From positions 868,001 through 932,000 of the forward strand of contig JBMNLN010000001.1 in the NCBI GenBank assembly GCA_050952725.1: a stretch of 64,000 nucleotides of DNA, in the 5' to 3' direction. Below the pieces are notes generated by a model, which was not told the DNA's origin, searched no databases, and saw only the letters and a list, made by a program, of their open reading frames with translations. Below, in pieces: positions 25,671-33,246 of this stretch (its first letter is position 1; each line of letters starts with the position of its first letter). This DNA is from JAQWCH01 sp050952725. GTDB lineage: Bacteria > Bacillota_I > Bacilli_A > RFN20 > CAG-826. The translations under genes were made by a program, and so were the position numbers.

Positions 25671-25679
25671 ATTATAACA
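25671..25679 (-). promoter_or_regulatory. Extended -10 box 6 nt before the lipoprotein ATG
   Basis: Minus strand TGT-TATAAT, then AAGCGC, then ATG. Predicts a leaderless transcript. A plus-strand -10-like TATAAC overlaps the same bases and could serve ppa. Confidence 0.65.
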
Positions 25680-25713
25680 TAGGGGCAAGAGATTTATGCA
25701 TAGGAGTATCCAC

Positions 25714-26256
25714 ATGAATATATGGCATGATATTGATCCGCGCCGGATCACCCCGCAGGAATTTGATGCGGTTGTGGAGATTAATAAAGGTTCCAAAAAT
25801 AAATATGAACTCGATAAAGAGACCGGCCTCTTAAAATTAGACCGCGTCCTTTATACTTCAACCCACTACCCGCAGAACTATGGTTTTATCCCGCATACTT
25901 GGACGGATGATGACGACCCTTTAGATGTGATGATTATCACCTCGGAGCCAGTCACCCCCTTAACGATTGTCCGCTGTCGTCCAATTGGAATTTTCCGCAT
26001 GGAAGATGGCGGGGAAATCGATGAGAAAATCATTGCGATTTGCGTCCATGATCCCACCTATAAGGACATCACGGAAATTCGCGATTTACCCCAACACCTT
26101 TTTGAGGAAATTCGCCATTTTTTCCAGGTCTATAAATCCTTGGAATCAAAAGAGACTTATGTCCACCAAATCCAAGATCAAAAACTCGCGATGGCGACGA
26201 TTGAACGGGCGATGAAAAGTTATCGAGAGCTTTTCTACCAAAAGTTCGTCAAGTAA
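25714..26256 (+). CDS. ppa: Inorganic pyrophosphatase (family I)
   Basis: 180 aa. Hydrolyses pyrophosphate, driving biosynthetic reactions. Family I hallmarks: EINKGSKNKYELDKETG, RVLYTSTHYPQNYGFIP and the metal-binding DDDDPLDVMI. The start is the ATG of MNIWHDIDP with AGGAG 7 nt upstream; an ATG six codons earlier would place the ribosome site inside the gene. Converges on the choline-kinase-like gene with an 8 bp overlap. Confidence 0.96.
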   Translation: MNIWHDIDPRRITPQEFDAVVEINKGSKNKYELDKETGLLKLDRVLYTSTHYPQNYGFIPHTWTDDDDPLDVMIITSEPVTPLTIVRCRPIGIFRMEDGGEIDEKIIAICVHDPTYKDITEIRDLPQHLFEEIRHFFQVYKSLESKETYVHQIQDQKLAMATIERAMKSYRELFYQKFVK

Positions 26257-27085
26257 GCCGCTTGCATAAACGTTGTTTTTTCGAAAGAGCGATCTCAGCA
26301 AAGATCGCTTTTTTTGTTTTTTGATAATAAGCCTCCGCCCAGTAATACCAAAGCAAATCAATCAAGGTGATATAGCGCTTCAAGAAATCCTCTGTAATCG
26401 GAAAATGATTTTGGAGAACATCGGAGAAATATAGCTTTAAGTTTTCATCGCTGTCAATATCGTTTTCAGTTAAAAACGAAAGATGGTCGAACAGCGGATC
26501 ATTTAATCCCGCATATTCATAATCGATCAGGAGGAGTTTTTCTCCTTGAAAGAGAAGATTGCCGCGCACGACATCATTATGGCAAAGGCGTAGGGGAGTA
26601 TTGTCAAAATAAAGGCGAAACTCCTCTAAAAGTTCCGCTTCAAGTTTTGGGAAAAGCGGTGGTACTTGACCGAGTCTTTGATAGGTCAAATAGCGATTTA
26701 TCGGATCAAACAAACGAACATCATCAACGGGTAATTGATGGAGTTTTTGCAGAGTATTAGCCACGAGTGTGAACTCTTTTTTAGTGGGTTGATCACTTAA
26801 ATATCGCGTATTTTCTAAATAAGCGGAAATTAAAATCCCAGTTTCATCATCGGATGCAAGGACTGGTGCACTCAAACCGAGGTCAGCCATGAGATTTTGA
26901 ATTCGGGCATCATTTTGCAGATGGCCAAACGGATCAAGACTCGGGGTTTTAACTTTCATCGCATATTTCCCGTTAATCAAATAGTTGATATTCGAAATTC
27001 CATCCTGCAAAATTGTCACGTTACAAATTGTAGTTTGCATCAACTTGGTAAAAGTCTCAATCACAATAGGAGATAATTTATCCAT
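26249..27085 (-). CDS. Choline/aminoglycoside-kinase-like phosphotransferase
   Basis: 278 aa, APH/choline kinase fold. ISNINYLI resembles the N-terminal loop, YAMKVKTPS holds the ATP lysine, LCHNDVVRGNLLF is the catalytic HxDxxxxN loop and LLIDYEYAGLNDPLFDHLSF is the DFG-equivalent followed by the LicA/CHK signature. The likely substrate is choline, ethanolamine or a sugar; no LicBCD-type genes are adjacent. Starts exactly 6 nt after a TATAAT box with no Shine-Dalgarno. Its 3' end contains, on the other strand, the ppa terminator. Confidence 0.85.
   Translation of the reverse strand: MDKLSPIVIETFTKLMQTTICNVTILQDGISNINYLINGKYAMKVKTPSLDPFGHLQNDARIQNLMADLGLSAPVLASDDETGILISAYLENTRYLSDQPTKKEFTLVANTLQKLHQLPVDDVRLFDPINRYLTYQRLGQVPPLFPKLEAELLEEFRLYFDNTPLRLCHNDVVRGNLLFQGEKLLLIDYEYAGLNDPLFDHLSFLTENDIDSDENLKLYFSDVLQNHFPITEDFLKRYITLIDLLWYYWAEAYYQKTKKAIFAEIALSKKQRLCKRLT
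26288..26316 (+). terminator. ppa terminator embedded in the convergent kinase gene
   Basis: AGCGATCT, 6 nt loop, AGATCGCT, then a T run. It starts 32 bp after the ppa stop but lies wholly inside the C-terminal coding part of the convergent choline-kinase-like gene. Confidence 0.8.
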
Positions 27086-27091
27086 ATTATC

Positions 27092-27097
27092 ATTATA
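27092..27097 (-). promoter_or_regulatory. -10 box 6 nt before the choline-kinase-like ATG
   Basis: Minus strand TATAAT, then GATAAT, then ATG. Same geometry as the Nudix, yigZ, 25.7 kb lipoprotein and PH-like genes. Confidence 0.6.
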
Positions 27098-27134
27098 GTA
27101 AAATAGATGAAAAATGCTGATAAAAGTCGTAAAC

Positions 27135-27140
27135 TATAAT
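27135..27140 (+). promoter_or_regulatory. -10 box of the trmL operon
   Basis: TATAAT 18 nt before the trmL ATG. It would give a short leader of about 12 nt containing AGGT. Confidence 0.5.
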
Positions 27141-27158
27141 GCGCTCAGGTAATTCGAT

Positions 27159-27665
27159 ATGCTTCACCTTATCCTTTATCACCCAGAAATTCCTCAAAAC
27201 ACCGGTAATATCTTACGGACCGCCGCGGTCCTTAACGCGCATGTCCATATTATCGGACCTTTACCATTTGCTTTGGATAATAAGAGTTTGCAAAGAGCGG
27301 GAATGGATTATATCGATCCGCGCCATTTTACTTATTATCCAGATTATGATACTTTTGCGAAAAAAGTTCCCGCGGAAAAAATCTACTATGTGACCCGCTA
27401 TGGCAATCATATCTACACTGAAGTTGACTTTAGCCAACCATTGATCAATCACTATTTGATGTTTGGCCGCGAGTCGACGGGGATTGATGATCAGATTTTA
27501 AGAAAATATCGCGAGCGCACTTTGCGGATTCCCATGCTTGCCACCGCGCGTTCGTTAAATCTCTCCAATGCGGTGGCCATTGTCGCTTATGAAGTGATGC
27601 GACAGCAGAAGTTTGAAAACCTCGCTACCCAAGAACAACTGAAAGGCCCTAATTTTTTAAAATGA
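27159..27665 (+). CDS. trmL: tRNA (cytidine(34)-2'-O)-methyltransferase
   Basis: 168 aa SPOUT methyltransferase that 2'-O-methylates the wobble base of tRNA-Leu isoacceptors. LILYHPEIPQNTGNILRTA, LMFGRESTGID and RIPMLATARSLNLSNAVAIVAYE (read in pieces) form the trefoil-knot SAM site. Normal family length. The next gene starts within its stop codon (ATGA-type overlap). Confidence 0.93.
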   Translation: MLHLILYHPEIPQNTGNILRTAAVLNAHVHIIGPLPFALDNKSLQRAGMDYIDPRHFTYYPDYDTFAKKVPAEKIYYVTRYGNHIYTEVDFSQPLINHYLMFGRESTGIDDQILRKYRERTLRIPMLATARSLNLSNAVAIVAYEVMRQQKFENLATQEQLKGPNFLK

Positions 27666-28162
27666 AGCATCGAGTTCCCTTGTTCTTCCCCCTTTTCATC
27701 GCGCTGAGTTTGTTTTCTTGTACAAAACCGAATGATAAACCCACTTTTCAAATGGAAGTGAGCTATGTGGAAAATGGCGGCGTGGTCGATGCAACCGCTG
27801 ACTTTATCTATGAACAAGTCGTCACCTTACAAACCAATTTCATCTTCATGATTAGCGTTAGTGAATGTGCGGTATGTACCCAAGCGCGAGCGGATGTTGC
27901 CAATTATGCGCAGTACAAACATCTCAATGTCTATTACATTGAACTGGATGGTCTTAGCGATGACGATTATACCACCTTGCGTCTAGTGACTTTGGAATAC
28001 GGGGAAAAAGCCAAAGCCCTGCCCGCTTTAATCTCAGAAAGTACAACGATAGCCTTACCGATGCTTTATTTATTTTATCAAGGTCAAGGGCTAGCCTTTG
28101 CCCAGGAATCATTTACCGTGACGATCGCGCGTTATGTGAAAGTCGCCCCTGATAGCGACTAG
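27662..28162 (+). CDS. Small thioredoxin-like lipoprotein
   Basis: 166 aa. The signal peptide ends in LFSC (Cys20), giving a lipid-anchored outer-face protein. After a linker, FIFMISVSECAVC presents a strand and a redox-type pair C69-A-V-C72, and ALPMLYLFYQG resembles the cis-Pro strand, so a thioredoxin-like fold is likely. It overlaps trmL by 4 bp, and its last 50 bp overlap the convergent rqcH. Second thioredoxin-like lipoprotein within 3 kb. Confidence 0.7.
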   Translation: MKHRVPLFFPLFIALSLFSCTKPNDKPTFQMEVSYVENGGVVDATADFIYEQVVTLQTNFIFMISVSECAVCTQARADVANYAQYKHLNVYYIELDGLSDDDYTTLRLVTLEYGEKAKALPALISESTTIALPMLYLFYQGQGLAFAQESFTVTIARYVKVAPDSD

Positions 28163-29666
28163 CTTGTTCATAATATAATTTTGTTGCTTCGGAAATTTCG
28201 CGAATATACAACGTCTGATGATTTAAAAGATGAACACGACCAGGCCGGTCGCCTTTTTTGACGTATTTCTGGTCGGTCAATTGAACTTCACCGCTAGGCA
28301 GTCCCGAACTCAAGAGGGCGATTTCCGCGGCGAGTTGTATTATATGTTTCGGCGGATTTTCATCGAAGATAATCACATGAGCAGAAGGGGTATTGGCCGT
28401 GTGAAAGAAGTAGTCTTTCGGTCGGGCCAGATGAAAGGTCAGATAGTCATTTTGTAAATTATTTTTACCAAAGCCAATCCGGTATTCATCAACGGTAATT
28501 ACATAAGGATGAACGGCAGCTGGCTTTTTCACCCGATGATTCATCCGGGGGAAATAACCATTGAGTGCGAGTTCAGTTTTGATTTCTTTGAGTTCTTCCT
28601 CGCTCGCAGTCTGGGAAAAAAATGCAACTTGTTCAAAGTAAACTAGTTCATTGTTGGCCTCATCAATTTGGACTTGTAAGGCATCGAGGGCTACTTTGGC
28701 TTTTTTCGCCTTTTTAAAGTAGGCTCGGGCATTTTCAAAGACGGTTTTCAAAGGGTCGAGGGGAATTTCAATTTCATTGAGGATTACCTTCTTTTGATGA
28801 GGGGCAATTTCATCATAATAAGTGAGTAAGAGATTGCCGACCTCGGTGAGATGAACATCTTTTTTCGCTTTTTGCAACTCGGTTTCTAAGCGGCGAATCT
28901 TATGGGGGATTTGCTTTAATTTCTTGCTAGTTAAATCGAAGACATCTTTGAATAATTCCTGTTGTCTCTTCTTGCCTAAGGCCTGAAATTGCCGGTCAAA
29001 AAAACTCTCGGGGCTCAGGCGCACACTGCGCTGATCATCGTAAAAAGGAAACGAAGAATATGGTCCATCTTCATTGGCAAAAAGGTCGATTTGCTTGATG
29101 ATTTCCTTTGGATCGAGGTTCTTTTTTTCAATCATCGCCTTTTCTATTCGCGAAAAGGGAGTGACTTTGTTAACTCTTTGCGGGGGAGTATATTCCATAT
29201 TTACCAGCAAGGGACGCGCGACATCCAGCGACTTGGACGGTTTATGCAGGGCGATAATTTTATTGGATTGATCGATGAGCAAGAGATTGGCCATCATCGG
29301 AATTAACTCCAGCACCAAGCGATATTCTCTTTTTTCATATGCGGGAGTGATCACATCCAAGGTAAAGAAGATAATCCGATCGACTTCATCAATGTTTATT
29401 TTCCGAATGAAGGCATTGTTCAGTTCTTTTTTCAAGATTTGAAAAAAGTTGGAGGTTTGCCCACTTCCAGGTAAATCACACCTGGTTAAGGTTAAGTAAG
29501 GCGCCGCGTTATCTAAAGAAATTACCAGTTTTAAATCCTTGCTCCGCGAGAGATGAAAAGCATAACTACCCGGGGCATAACGGGTAATTCGGCGAATATA
29601 AGCCCCTTCTACTTCGGGGGCAATCTGCCCGACCATCGCTGTTAAAAATGCCTGTGATAACGCCAT
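28113..29666 (-). CDS. rqcH: RqcH/NFACT ribosome-quality-control protein
   Basis: 517 aa. Binds stalled 50S-peptidyl-tRNA complexes and directs alanine tailing of the nascent chain. NFACT-N domain at 1-200 (GAYIRRITRYAPGSYAF), a helical coiled-coil middle, and the NFACT-R domain with HLARPKDYFFHTANTPSAHVII and a C-terminal YIREISEA. The start MALSQAFLTAMV is chosen because it fits the family and has GAGGC upstream; a longer frame is not convincing. Its 3' end overlaps the convergent lipoprotein gene by 50 bp. Confidence 0.93.
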   Translation of the reverse strand: MALSQAFLTAMVGQIAPEVEGAYIRRITRYAPGSYAFHLSRSKDLKLVISLDNAAPYLTLTRCDLPGSGQTSNFFQILKKELNNAFIRKINIDEVDRIIFFTLDVITPAYEKREYRLVLELIPMMANLLLIDQSNKIIALHKPSKSLDVARPLLVNMEYTPPQRVNKVTPFSRIEKAMIEKKNLDPKEIIKQIDLFANEDGPYSSFPFYDDQRSVRLSPESFFDRQFQALGKKRQQELFKDVFDLTSKKLKQIPHKIRRLETELQKAKKDVHLTEVGNLLLTYYDEIAPHQKKVILNEIEIPLDPLKTVFENARAYFKKAKKAKVALDALQVQIDEANNELVYFEQVAFFSQTASEEELKEIKTELALNGYFPRMNHRVKKPAAVHPYVITVDEYRIGFGKNNLQNDYLTFHLARPKDYFFHTANTPSAHVIIFDENPPKHIIQLAAEIALLSSGLPSGEVQLTDQKYVKKGDRPGRVHLLNHQTLYIREISEATKLYYEQASRYQGRLSHNARSSR

Positions 29667-29681
29667 AGATGCCTCGAAAAA

Positions 29682-29690
29682 ATTATAGCA
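29682..29690 (-). promoter_or_regulatory. Extended -10 promoter of rqcH
   Basis: Minus strand TGC-TATAAT, 16 nt before the ATG, giving a leader of about 10 nt that contains GAGG. Confidence 0.55.
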
Positions 29691-29767
29691 TAGTTCTTGG
29701 CTTTGATTGACAAATGGTGTTTTCCATATAAAAATAAATGTATTCTTCAACAAGAGGCTTATAGATT

Positions 29768-30352
29768 ATGAAAAAGGGTTTGCTTATCATCGTTAGTGGT
29801 CCTTCTGGGGTCGGCAAAGGCACAGTTTTAAAAAAAGTGATGGATGATCGAAGACTCAATTTGGTATTTTCGATCTCGATGACCACCCGCGCCATTCGAG
29901 ATCATGAAGTCGATGGTAAGAACTACTTTTTTGTTTCACCGGAAAAATTCCAACAAGTGGTGGACGAAGATGGCTTTCTCGAACATGTCGAATTTGTCGG
30001 CAACCGCTACGGCACCCCGAAAGCATATGTGGAAAAGCTTCGCCAACAGGGGAAAAACGTCGTCTTAGAAATCGAAGTTGAAGGGGCTAAACAAGTTATG
30101 GACCGCGTGCGCGATCAACGCCTCCTCACCTTTTTCTTAATCCCTCCCTCCCTTACTGAACTAAAAAAGCGCATTGTCGGCAGGAAGACCGAAAGCGAAG
30201 AAGTCGTCAAACTCCGTCTTGACAAGGCGGAAAGAGAACTCGCCGAAAAATTCCTCTATCAGTATATTATTTTAAATGATGATCCCGATCGTGCGGCGGA
30301 AGAGATGCGCGGAATTATCTACAGTAAACTCACCGCCCGGATCATCGGGTAA
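29768..30352 (+). CDS. gmk: Guanylate kinase
   Basis: 194 aa. Phosphorylates GMP to GDP. P-loop SGPSGVGKGT, then STxxMTTR-type SISMTTRAIRDHEVDGKNYFF, and NRYGTPKAYVE. GAGG precedes the ATG. A TTGACA at 29707-29712 with a weak -10 suggests its own promoter. In Bacillus gmk is followed by rpoZ and coaBC before priA; here priA follows 15 bp later. Confidence 0.96.
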   Translation: MKKGLLIIVSGPSGVGKGTVLKKVMDDRRLNLVFSISMTTRAIRDHEVDGKNYFFVSPEKFQQVVDEDGFLEHVEFVGNRYGTPKAYVEKLRQQGKNVVLEIEVEGAKQVMDRVRDQRLLTFFLIPPSLTELKKRIVGRKTESEEVVKLRLDKAERELAEKFLYQYIILNDDPDRAAEEMRGIIYSKLTARIIG

Positions 30353-30367
30353 ACTCAAGAGGATTTC

Positions 30368-32560
30368 ATGCTGATTATTGAAGTTTTAATTGAAAGAACC
30401 GCCCGCTCACTCGATCGGCCTTTTTCCTATTTGTACAAGGGAAAAGAACGAATTCAGCCAGGTATCCGCGTCTTAATCGAATTTAAGCAAAAAAAACAAG
30501 TTGGCTATGTGTTACGGGTAGAAAAGACCCCCTTCAACGAAGAAGAACTCACCATGAAAACCGGGATTAATTATAAGTTTATCGATAAGATCATCGATCA
30601 AACTCCTTTGCTTTCTCCCGAATTGATGACTTTAGCCACCAAGGTAAGCGACTATTATCTCACCCCGCAGATTCAGACTCTGCAGACGATGCTTCCCCCT
30701 TCGCTTCGTCCGCGTTTAACCGCGCTCAAAGGTCCAAAAATCGCCTATGAACAACACCTGCTCGCGCTTGAGGAAAGCGAAGCAGATCTCACTCCGAAAC
30801 AAGCGGAAATCCTTCGGTATATCATCGCCAATCCGATGGTGAAAAAACGCGATTTAAAATCCCAATTCGTGGTTAAAGCCTTAATCGATAAGTCGAAAAT
30901 TAAGGTCGTTAAAAAGGAAAAGAGCCGTTTCCAATTACCAGAATATCCTGCGGCTAAAAAACCGACTTTAACCGCTGATCAAAACCGAGTCATCGCTTCT
31001 TTTTTAGCAATGGAGAAAAATGTCGCCCTTTTAGAAGGGGTGACTGGCAGCGGGAAAACCGAAGTCTATCTAGCTTTAGCCGAGCATTATCTAAAGCAGA
31101 AAAAAGGGGTCTTAATGCTCGTTTCTGAGATTGCGTTAACCCCGATGATGGTCGCGATGTTTATCAGTCGTTATGGTAAGAAGGTCGCCGTTCTTCATTC
31201 GGAGTTGACGCCAGCGGAAAAATACGATGAATATCGCAAAGTCGCAAGTGGTCACTGCCCGATTGTCGTGGGAACCCGCTCGGCGATCTTTGCTCCAGTA
31301 AAGAACTTAGGCTTAATCATCCTCGACGAAGAACATAGTGATTCCTACAAACAAGAAACACCACCAACCTATCATGCCCGAACAGTCGCTGAATTTCGCA
31401 GCGAAATCGAAGGGGCGAAAGTCTTACTCGGTTCGGCTACACCTTCGTTAGAAAGTAAAGCTCGCGCCTTAAAAGATGTTTATCAACCACTTTATCTATC
31501 GATGCGCATCAATCGTCAAGAATTGCCGCAAACCGAGATTATCAATATGCTCGATTATCAAAATATCGCCGGTACATCCCTTGTCTTTTCCACGCCATTA
31601 TTGCAAGAATTACAAAGGACCTTGGCCCGAAAAGAACAAGCAATTCTCCTGATCAATCGCCGGGGTTATGCAACGTATATCACCTGTCGAAAATGCGGTT
31701 ATGTCTTCCGGTGTCCTTTCGATCAGACGACGCTGACCTATCACTTAGGGGAAAATATGCTTAAATGCCACCACTGTGACCATCGCGAACCGATGCCGGA
31801 TGTCTGTCCTTCATGTGGCAGTCAATATATCCGCAAAACTGGCTTTGGCACGGAACTTGTCGACCGGGAAATCAACAAACTTTTCCCCCTTGCTAAAACC
31901 CTGCGCCTCGATAGTGATACCGCGAAAGATCGCGCCAAAATCGCCAAAACGGTGGAGGCCTTTCGCCAAGGTGAAGCCGATGTTTTAATCGGTACCCAAA
32001 TGATTGCTAAGGGGCATGATTTTCCCAAAGTCACCTTGGTCGGCATCGTCAGTGCCGATTTAGGCTTGCTCGTTCCCTCTTATAAAAGCAGTGAACGCAC
32101 TTTCCAACTTCTGACCCAAGCCGTGGGGCGTTCGGGAAGAGCAGATCTATCTGGGAAAGCTTTCATTCAAACTAATCTCCCCACCCATTACGCGATTACC
32201 TTGGCAGCCCAACAAGACTACACCAAGTTCTTCAATCGCGAACTAATCATTCGCTCTTACGCGAGTGACCCCCCGTTTACCTATCTTTTAAAAGTCACTT
32301 TGAAGAGCAAAAATGAGGAAGTTTTACAAAGAGTTGCCCGACAACTTTATGAAGATGCGAAACAGAAGTTTCCGAAGATGAGCATTCTCGGACCAGCTTT
32401 GCCCTTTATCTTTTATGAACGCGAATATCACGCGCGGTATCTTTTATTTAAACACGTGGGACAACCAGAATTTAAAAAACAACTCGCCGAACTGTTGCAA
32501 CCGCTCATTCACCGGAGCAATCTTCAGATAATAATCGATGTCGATGCCGAAGATATTTGA
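30368..32560 (+). CDS. priA: Primosomal protein N' (replication restart helicase PriA)
   Basis: 730 aa. 3'-to-5' helicase that reloads the replisome at stalled forks. The N-terminal DNA-binding domain is followed by Walker A GVTGSGKTEV, LDEEH and GSATPSLESKA. In the zinc region, C440-x2-C443 and C449 are present but the fourth ligand position is Asp452 (CPFD instead of CPxC); the second cluster CHHC...CPSC is intact. QAVGRSGRA is motif VI. GAGGA precedes the ATG. Confidence 0.95.
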   Translation: MLIIEVLIERTARSLDRPFSYLYKGKERIQPGIRVLIEFKQKKQVGYVLRVEKTPFNEEELTMKTGINYKFIDKIIDQTPLLSPELMTLATKVSDYYLTPQIQTLQTMLPPSLRPRLTALKGPKIAYEQHLLALEESEADLTPKQAEILRYIIANPMVKKRDLKSQFVVKALIDKSKIKVVKKEKSRFQLPEYPAAKKPTLTADQNRVIASFLAMEKNVALLEGVTGSGKTEVYLALAEHYLKQKKGVLMLVSEIALTPMMVAMFISRYGKKVAVLHSELTPAEKYDEYRKVASGHCPIVVGTRSAIFAPVKNLGLIILDEEHSDSYKQETPPTYHARTVAEFRSEIEGAKVLLGSATPSLESKARALKDVYQPLYLSMRINRQELPQTEIINMLDYQNIAGTSLVFSTPLLQELQRTLARKEQAILLINRRGYATYITCRKCGYVFRCPFDQTTLTYHLGENMLKCHHCDHREPMPDVCPSCGSQYIRKTGFGTELVDREINKLFPLAKTLRLDSDTAKDRAKIAKTVEAFRQGEADVLIGTQMIAKGHDFPKVTLVGIVSADLGLLVPSYKSSERTFQLLTQAVGRSGRADLSGKAFIQTNLPTHYAITLAAQQDYTKFFNRELIIRSYASDPPFTYLLKVTLKSKNEEVLQRVARQLYEDAKQKFPKMSILGPALPFIFYEREYHARYLLFKHVGQPEFKKQLAELLQPLIHRSNLQIIIDVDAEDI

Positions 32561-32607
32561 TATACTGCTCACTAGGCGGTAGTTGATGAGAAAAGAGGAA
32601 AAAATCT

Positions 32608-33108
32608 ATGATTACGATTACTATCTTAGGCCTTGATCACTATGTGACTGGGGAAATCTCGAAGCAAGCGATTCCCGCGCTTAGTCAAATGCTTCGCATT
32701 CCCGAAACCGACATCTTATTTTTTGGCCCAGAAGGCGGTCTTTATTTTCAGGGAGTCGATCAAACTTCTTGGCAAGGAGTGATCATCGTCACCCTGCCCG
32801 AAACTTTAAAAAATAAAGAACGAGATATCGCTGCTTATCTGTTGACCAGTACCAGCGATTCGCTTTTAAATTTATCGGTGGAATTCCATTATTTCGCCAC
32901 GGGAAGTTACTACGAACGCGTCAATGAAGATTATCCCCGTTTCCTGCGCGAAGATGACCTCCAGCAATTGGAAGCCGATGAAGAAAACGATGATGCTGGA
33001 GTTGATGAAGAAGAACACCAAAGCGGTGAGGAAGTTTATCACGGCAACGCTTTTGCCGATTTCGAAGAAAGAGCAAGAGCAGCTGGCCACAATCTCGATG
33101 AAGATTAA
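32608..33108 (+). CDS. Uncharacterised protein with acidic C-terminal tail
   Basis: 166 aa, soluble, no signal or membrane segment; not recognised. The first 110 residues look like a compact alpha/beta domain (ITITILGLDHYVTGEI at the start). The last 50 are very acidic (QQLEADEENDDAGVDEEEHQ and onward) and probably disordered. AGAGGAAAA precedes the ATG. It sits between priA and the rsmB-like gene, where def and fmt lie in Bacillus, and is followed by a terminator, so it is the last gene of the gmk-priA unit. Confidence 0.7.
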   Translation: MITITILGLDHYVTGEISKQAIPALSQMLRIPETDILFFGPEGGLYFQGVDQTSWQGVIIVTLPETLKNKERDIAAYLLTSTSDSLLNLSVEFHYFATGSYYERVNEDYPRFLREDDLQQLEADEENDDAGVDEEEHQSGEEVYHGNAFADFEERARAAGHNLDED

Positions 33109-33169
33109 CGGGACATCCCCGCGATTTTTCCAGTAACAAAAGCGATTGGTAATAAACCTAATTTGCACG

Positions 33170-33200
33170 AGGAACTGCATGAAAACACAGTTCCTTTTTC
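33170..33200 (+). terminator. Terminator after the acidic-tail protein gene
   Basis: AGGAACTG pairs with CAGTTCCT across a 10 nt loop, followed by a T-rich run. Separates the gmk-priA unit from the rsmB-like operon. Confidence 0.85.
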
Positions 33201-33246
33201 TTTACCCCATATCACTATCAATGGTAATATTAAATAAAGGTACGCG

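Noticed and set aside
25665..25796. Longer start for the 25.6 kb lipoprotein
   Set aside because: It would put 44 residues before a perfect signal peptide and run through ppa coding sequence and both promoters.
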